A stretch of 64,000 bases of DNA from positions 248,001-312,000 of the forward strand of contig NZ_BCUT01000005.1 of NCBI RefSeq assembly GCF_001591365.1. The letters are read 5' to 3'. The notes beneath the pieces were generated by a model. The model was given only the letters and a program-made list of their open reading frames with translations. It searched no databases and had not been told where the DNA came from. Positions 60,122-64,000 of this stretch are shown here, piece after piece; position 1 is the stretch's first letter; every line of letters starts with the position of its first letter. Position numbers and translations under genes: made by a program. This stretch comes from Variovorax paradoxus NBRC 15149. GTDB lineage: Bacteria; Pseudomonadota; Gammaproteobacteria; Burkholderiales; Burkholderiaceae_C.

Positions 60122-61363
60122 TCAGCGCTCGCCCGGACCCGCCGCTGCGACCGTGCCGCTCGCGTGCCTGGCGGCCGGACGTTCCATGAGGCAGAGCATT
60201 GCGGCCGCAAGCAGCAGTCCCGCTGCCAGACAGAGCCACGAGACATAGCTGCCGGAAATGTCAAAGAGCCGTCCCGCGAGGAATGGCCCGATGCCGGCGC
60301 CAATGGCCACCGTGGCATAGACACCCCCGAAGAGGGTGCTGTAGAGGTTCAGCGGGAATTTTCGGCTCACCAGGTAGGCTGCGAGGTCGAACTCCGCGCC
60401 GACCGCGAAGCCAGTCATGAGCAACCCGGGAAGCACCAGCGCCGGTTGGCCCGTTGCCAGCAGCAGCATGCCGGTGGCAGACAGCATGAAGAGCGTCGCC
60501 GACAAGCGCGCGGCATCGAACATGTCCAGCAGAAAGCCGGTGACGATTCGTCCGACGATGACCGCCACGCCAAGGATGCTGGCGAGACCGGCGGCGCGGT
60601 TCGGGGAAAGCCCGAGGTCGGTGAGCATCGGAACGACGTGCACGATCGTGCCGAAGATGCCGACCGAGCACAGCAGGAAGACAGCGGCAATGCGGAAGAA
60701 GCGCGGATCGGCCAGCGCCTTCAGGTTACTTCCGGCTGGGGCACGGCGGCCCTTCTCTGCAGGGGCCGCATCCGCGCCCCGCAGGAAGTAGGCAATCAAT
60801 GGCAAAAGTGCAAGGACGACCGCCGCAAGGCCCAGATAGGTGGCTCGCCATCCGAAATTGGCAATGGCCGGCGTGACGATCAGCGGAATCAGGATGGCCC
60901 CAACGCCCGTCCCGGTGATGGCGATGCCCAGGGCCAGTCCGCGTTGGCGAGAGAACTTGCCCACGAGGATCCTTGTGAAGGACAAGGGCGAGGTCGCGCC
61001 ACCGAGTAGCGTCAGGACCGTGACCAACGCCAGAAAACTGGCCAACCCCTGTGTCCAAACGCCCAGAAGCAGGAACGATGTCGACAGGCCCACCAGGGAG
61101 AGCAGGGTGACGCGTCGCGCACCGTACCGGTCGATCACCTGTCCGATGAACGGCGCCGCGCATCCGAGCAGCACGCTGCTGATCAGCGAGCCCAGGGACG
61201 CGGTGCCTCGGGTCCATCCGAACTCGGCGGCGAGCGGCTTCAGGAACAGACCTGAACTGTAGAAGTACAGGGATGAGACGCCACTGGCCAGGCCGAGGAA
61301 GCAACCCAGGACGTAGCGCCAATGCTGCCGCAGTTCCGAAGGTGAATGAGGAGAGGGCGTCAT
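60122..61363 (-). CDS. MFS transporter
   Basis: The 413-residue protein has 12 predicted membrane segments and the cytosolic loop DRYGARR between helices 2 and 3, matching the MFS A-motif. It resembles the oxalate/formate-antiporter-like and monocarboxylate group (YFYSSGLFLKPLAAEFGWTRG). It probably moves an organic acid. ATG at 61363 is preferred; a TTG at 61384 adds seven residues without a ribosome site. It follows livF by 36 bases and may share its transcript. Confidence 0.88.
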   Translation of the reverse strand: MTPSPHSPSELRQHWRYVLGCFLGLASGVSSLYFYSSGLFLKPLAAEFGWTRGTASLGSLISSVLLGCAAPFIGQVIDRYGARRVTLLSLVGLSTSFLLLGVWTQGLASFLALVTVLTLLGGATSPLSFTRILVGKFSRQRGLALGIAITGTGVGAILIPLIVTPAIANFGWRATYLGLAAVVLALLPLIAYFLRGADAAPAEKGRRAPAGSNLKALADPRFFRIAAVFLLCSVGIFGTIVHVVPMLTDLGLSPNRAAGLASILGVAVIVGRIVTGFLLDMFDAARLSATLFMLSATGMLLLATGQPALVLPGLLMTGFAVGAEFDLAAYLVSRKFPLNLYSTLFGGVYATVAIGAGIGPFLAGRLFDISGSYVSWLCLAAGLLLAAAMLCLMERPAARHASGTVAAAGPGER

Positions 61364-61399
61364 GTGCGGATCCACGTTGAACAAATGATGAATTCGTCT

Positions 61400-62122
61400 T
61401 CAGCACTTCTGGATGCCGATGGTGCGGTTCAGCAATGCCTCTTCGCCGCTCAGCACCGCGGCTGACCCGGAGTAGGCAGCGAGGCCGCGTTCCAGCACGA
61501 TCACGTTGTTGGAAAATTCGAGAACGACATCCACGTGCTGCTCCACGATGATGCAGCCCACGCCGAGCTGATCACTCATTCGGACGATGGCGTCCATCAG
61601 CTCCTCGCGCACCATCGGCGCCAGGCCTTCCAGCGGTTCGTCGAGCAACAGGATGCGCGGCTGCCCGACGAGTGCCCGTGCCACGGACAGCATTTGCTGC
61701 TCGCCGCCCGACAGCTGCGTGCCTCCGTTGCGTCGCCGCTCCTTGAGCCGCGGAAACAGCGCATAGATCGGTGGCAGGGCAACGCTGGCCGAGCGTCCCT
61801 GCAAGCCCGACAGTAGGTTCTCCTCCACTGTCAGCGAGGGGAAGATGTCGCGGCTCTGCGGTACGTAGCCGAGGCCAGCGCGCGAGCGTGCGTAGGTGCT
61901 CGCGTTGCCGATGTCATCGCCGCCGAAATGAATGCGCCCCTTCATCAGGTCGGCCAGGCCCATGGCTGTCGCGAGCGTCGTGGTCTTGCCGGCGCCGTTG
62001 CGTCCGATCAGACCAAGGCGCTCGCCTTCGCGTACGCTGAAGCTGAGATGCTCGAGGACGGGCAGGCCGCCATAGCCTGCGGTGACGTCGTCGAACCGGA
62101 GTTCAATGGTGGGCTTGGGCAT
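61400..62122 (-). CDS. livF: Branched-chain amino acid-type ABC transporter ATP-binding protein LivF
   Basis: The 240-residue ABC ATPase has Walker A GRNGAGKTT, signature LSGGEQQM, Walker B LLLDEPLEGLAP and the switch His in VEQHVDVVLEF. The length and the EGLAP form after Walker B mark LivF. It pairs with LivG. Its first 20 bases overlap the livG 3' end. In catabolic islands Liv systems often carry aromatic or organic acids rather than amino acids (established for some relatives, inferred here). Confidence 0.92.
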   Translation of the reverse strand: MPKPTIELRFDDVTAGYGGLPVLEHLSFSVREGERLGLIGRNGAGKTTTLATAMGLADLMKGRIHFGGDDIGNASTYARSRAGLGYVPQSRDIFPSLTVEENLLSGLQGRSASVALPPIYALFPRLKERRRNGGTQLSGGEQQMLSVARALVGQPRILLLDEPLEGLAPMVREELMDAIVRMSDQLGVGCIIVEQHVDVVLEFSNNVIVLERGLAAYSGSAAVLSGEEALLNRTIGIQKC

Positions 62123-62867
62123 GACCGTCTCGTCCGAAGTAGATTTGCTTGACCTGCTCGTTGGCAGCGACTTCCTGCGGCGTCCCCTCGACCATCACCG
62201 CACCGGCGACCAGGACGATGATGTGCGACGCGAACCGGAACACCAGGTCCATGTCGTGCTCGATCAGCAGGACGGATAGATCCTTCGGCAAGCTCCCGAT
62301 GGCTTCCATGATCCGGCCGCCTTCTCCCTGCGGTACGCCTGCGCCCGGTTCATCGAGGAGCAGCACCTGGGGCTTCATCGCGAGTGCCAGGGCGATCTCC
62401 GCAAGTCGCTGCTCGCCCAGTGCCAGTTGTCCCACCACCCGGTTCGCATAGGGGTGCAGTCCCAGCATGCCGAGTGTCTCGTCGACATCTTCCCGCACGC
62501 GTGCGGAACGCGCCGGCGAGGGCCACCACTGCATGGAAGCCCGGTGCCGCTGCAACACGGCGACCCTGACGTTGTCCGCCACGGTGAGTTCCTTGAAGAG
62601 GCGGCTGATCTGGAACGTGCGAACGATGCCGTTGCGCACGCGTGCGTACTGCGGCAGCTGGACGATCGAGCGGCCGTCCAGCTGGATGTCACCCGACTGC
62701 GGGCGCATCGCCCCGCTCAGCAGGTTGACCAAAGTCGTCTTGCCAGCGCCATTCGGACCGATCAATGCAGTGCGGGCTCCTAGGGGGAGGGACAGCGTGA
62801 CGTTCTGCGTGACCGCCAGGCCGCCAAAGGAGTGACACAGGCCGTGGGTTTGGAGTCGGTGGGTCAT
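62103..62867 (-). CDS. livG: Branched-chain amino acid-type ABC transporter ATP-binding protein LivG
   Basis: The 254-residue ATPase has Walker A GPNGAGKTTLVNLL (about 38-51), the long FQISRLFKELTVADNV region, signature LALGEQR (LSGG replaced by LALGE, seen in LivG), Walker B LLLDEPGAGVPQGE and EHDMDLVF. It is the LivF partner. ATG at 62867 overlaps the livM stop (ATGA). Confidence 0.92.
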   Translation of the reverse strand: MTHRLQTHGLCHSFGGLAVTQNVTLSLPLGARTALIGPNGAGKTTLVNLLSGAMRPQSGDIQLDGRSIVQLPQYARVRNGIVRTFQISRLFKELTVADNVRVAVLQRHRASMQWWPSPARSARVREDVDETLGMLGLHPYANRVVGQLALGEQRLAEIALALAMKPQVLLLDEPGAGVPQGEGGRIMEAIGSLPKDLSVLLIEHDMDLVFRFASHIIVLVAGAVMVEGTPQEVAANEQVKQIYFGRDGHAQAHH

Positions 62868-63877
62868 CGAGCCACCCCACTGCGGCCAGGCCGCTTGGTG
62901 TACGCCACAGTGCGGTCCACAAGTCCGATCAAGCCTTCGGGCAGGACGATGAGTACGACGATCAGCATCGACCCAATGAAGAACAACCAGTGATAGGGGT
63001 TCAAGGTCGATGCGATGTGATGGATGGTCATGTACGCGACAGTGCCGAGCACGGCGCCCGACAGACGGCGCGTTCCACCCAGAACGATCATGACCACGAC
63101 ACCGGCCGATGTCGTGAAATCCAGCATGAAGAGGTTGGCGACTTTGCTGGTCTGTGCCGTCAATGCGCCAGCCAGCCCGGCCACGATGCCGCCGACCGTG
63201 TAGACGGCCAGCAAGTGCAAATAGACGCGCCCTCCGAGCGCCTGAACGCGTCCGGGATCCTGGCGGATCGCCCGGGCCGTGAGGCCGAACGGCGACTCCA
63301 CAAGGTTCCTCAGCAGGAAGTACACAAGCACAAGTGCGCCCAGGGCATAGAAATAGCCCGTGTAACTCAGGAAGTTGAATTCCCAGATGCCCAGCAAGGG
63401 ACCGATGTTGAAGCCGGCAAGTCCATCGTCGCCGCCCGTGAGCCACCTCGCCCAATTGGCCAGTTCAAGCAGCAGCTGGGCGACCGCGATGGTCAGCATG
63501 ACCAGCGTCAGTTTGGTCGACCGCAGCATGACGGCGCCGCTCAGCAGCGCGATCACGCCGCCGCCCAGCCCGCCCAGCAGCAAGCCCACAATCGGATCTG
63601 CCGTCAGATACAGCGCCGTCCAGCCCGCGACGTAGGCGCCGCTGCCGTACAACGCGGCCTGGCCCAAGGTCGCAATGCCTGCCTGCCCCAGCACGAGACT
63701 CAGTGACAGCGCGAAGATGGACATGGTCGCCATGTTGGTGAGCAAACCGAGGTCCTGCGGGAACAGCACGAAGGCCAGAAGCCCCACCAGCATCAGCACG
63801 AGCTCCCCCCGCAGCTGCATCCACGGGCGGACGCGAGACGGTGCGGTCACCGTCATGGGCGCACTGACCGCGTTCAT
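62864..63877 (-). CDS. livM: Branched-chain amino acid-type ABC transporter permease LivM
   Basis: The 337-residue inner-membrane protein has about nine hydrophobic segments and the LivM sequence LSLSLVLGQAGIATLGQAALYGSGAY (about 58-83). The coupling-loop segment is FGLTARAIRQDPGRVQALG and a later segment is GTVAYMTIHHIASTLNPYHWLFFIG. It forms the channel with LivH. Its ATG overlaps the livH stop (63874-63877). Confidence 0.92.
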   Translation of the reverse strand: MNAVSAPMTVTAPSRVRPWMQLRGELVLMLVGLLAFVLFPQDLGLLTNMATMSIFALSLSLVLGQAGIATLGQAALYGSGAYVAGWTALYLTADPIVGLLLGGLGGGVIALLSGAVMLRSTKLTLVMLTIAVAQLLLELANWARWLTGGDDGLAGFNIGPLLGIWEFNFLSYTGYFYALGALVLVYFLLRNLVESPFGLTARAIRQDPGRVQALGGRVYLHLLAVYTVGGIVAGLAGALTAQTSKVANLFMLDFTTSAGVVVMIVLGGTRRLSGAVLGTVAYMTIHHIASTLNPYHWLFFIGSMLIVVLIVLPEGLIGLVDRTVAYTKRPGRSGVAR

Positions 63878-64000
63878 GCGTGTCTCCCGAACAACCCCTG
63901 CGGTCGAACCAGCAGGACGATGATCATCGTCAGGAAAAACGCAGCCGATGCGAGCTGCGGAACCATGTATTTCATCGAAGTCTCCACAATGCCGAGCAGC
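63874..64000 (-). CDS. livH: Branched-chain amino acid-type ABC transporter permease LivH, C-terminal end only
   Basis: The last 41 codons run in from the right window edge to a TGA at 63874-63876. The visible part, FFLTMIIVLLVRPQGLFGRHA, is the typical LivH C-terminal membrane helix and tail. It is the gene before livM in the usual order and overlaps it by four bases. The N-terminus and any solute-binding protein gene (livK) lie beyond the window. Confidence 0.85.
   Translation of the reverse strand, partial: LLGIVETSMKYMVPQLASAAFFLTMIIVLLVRPQGLFGRHA

Noticed and set aside
38925..64000. Second copy of the tRNA-Ser 3' end as an attachment site
   Set aside because: I looked for the GAGTTCGAATCTC...CTCTCCG segment to the right and did not find it within the window, so no attR is annotated.

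Overview
The window is high-GC DNA with dense, mostly unidirectional gene clusters, GC-rich third codon positions and many ATGA/GTGA gene overlaps. The housekeeping order (lolB-ispE-tRNA-Gln-prs-rplY-pth; rapZ-recN-nadK against hrcA; gmk-rpoZ-spoT; rph-rdgB-hemW), the orphan Bug-type binding protein and the protein sequences together suggest a betaproteobacterium of the Burkholderiales, most like Comamonadaceae and Variovorax in particular. The genus is an inference from protein and gene-order resemblance; no search was run.

Left part (1 to about 38.9 kb), core-like. A truncated TPR protein and a small tautomerase stand opposite a LysR gene, followed by a YitT-type membrane protein and a long interspersed inverted repeat (3123-3378). 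A complete oligopeptide ABC operon runs leftward from 11763: two permeases, two ATPases, two near-duplicate binding proteins and an amidase. After a 2[4Fe-4S] ferredoxin comes the leftward TPR-lolB-ispE-tRNA-Gln-prs-rplY-pth block, then rightward mutM, a dynamin-like GTPase and mutY, leftward nadK-recN-rapZ, and rightward hrcA with two tRNAs and a strong terminator. A two-gene sulfation module (APS kinase plus a coiled-coil sulfotransferase-like protein) precedes greB. spoT, rpoZ, gmk and yicC are leftward. A Ser/Thr kinase-PP2C phosphatase pair, rph, rdgB and hemW are rightward, ending at tRNA-Ser.

Right part (about 38.9 kb to the end), accessory-like. Just after tRNA-Ser are a non-coding stretch with repeated pyrimidine motifs and an orphan promoter, then a diguanylate cyclase, a decayed stretch, and an AaeXAB-type aromatic-acid efflux operon with a NodT outer-membrane partner, flanked by LysR and AraC regulators. 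From 48.8 kb there is a catabolic island. A leftward SDR/PrpF-isomerase pair stands opposite a rightward OB-fold protein, SCP2-type thiolase, SDR, CoA transferase, enoyl-CoA hydratase and Bug-type periplasmic binding protein. Next come a ketopantoate-reductase-like gene divergent from an RpiR regulator with a DMT exporter, and a leftward branched-chain-amino-acid-type ABC operon (livH partial, livM, livG, livF) with an MFS transporter and a LysR regulator. Read together, this region imports an organic acid, activates it by CoA transfer and breaks it down by beta-oxidation-like chemistry. The substrate cannot be read from the sequence.

Most interesting points: the cysC/sulfotransferase module with five tandem 14-residue repeats, the large inverted repeat, the RpiR-type palindrome at 57446-57459, the core/accessory switch at tRNA-Ser, and the zinc-ribbon-less OB-fold/thiolase pair.
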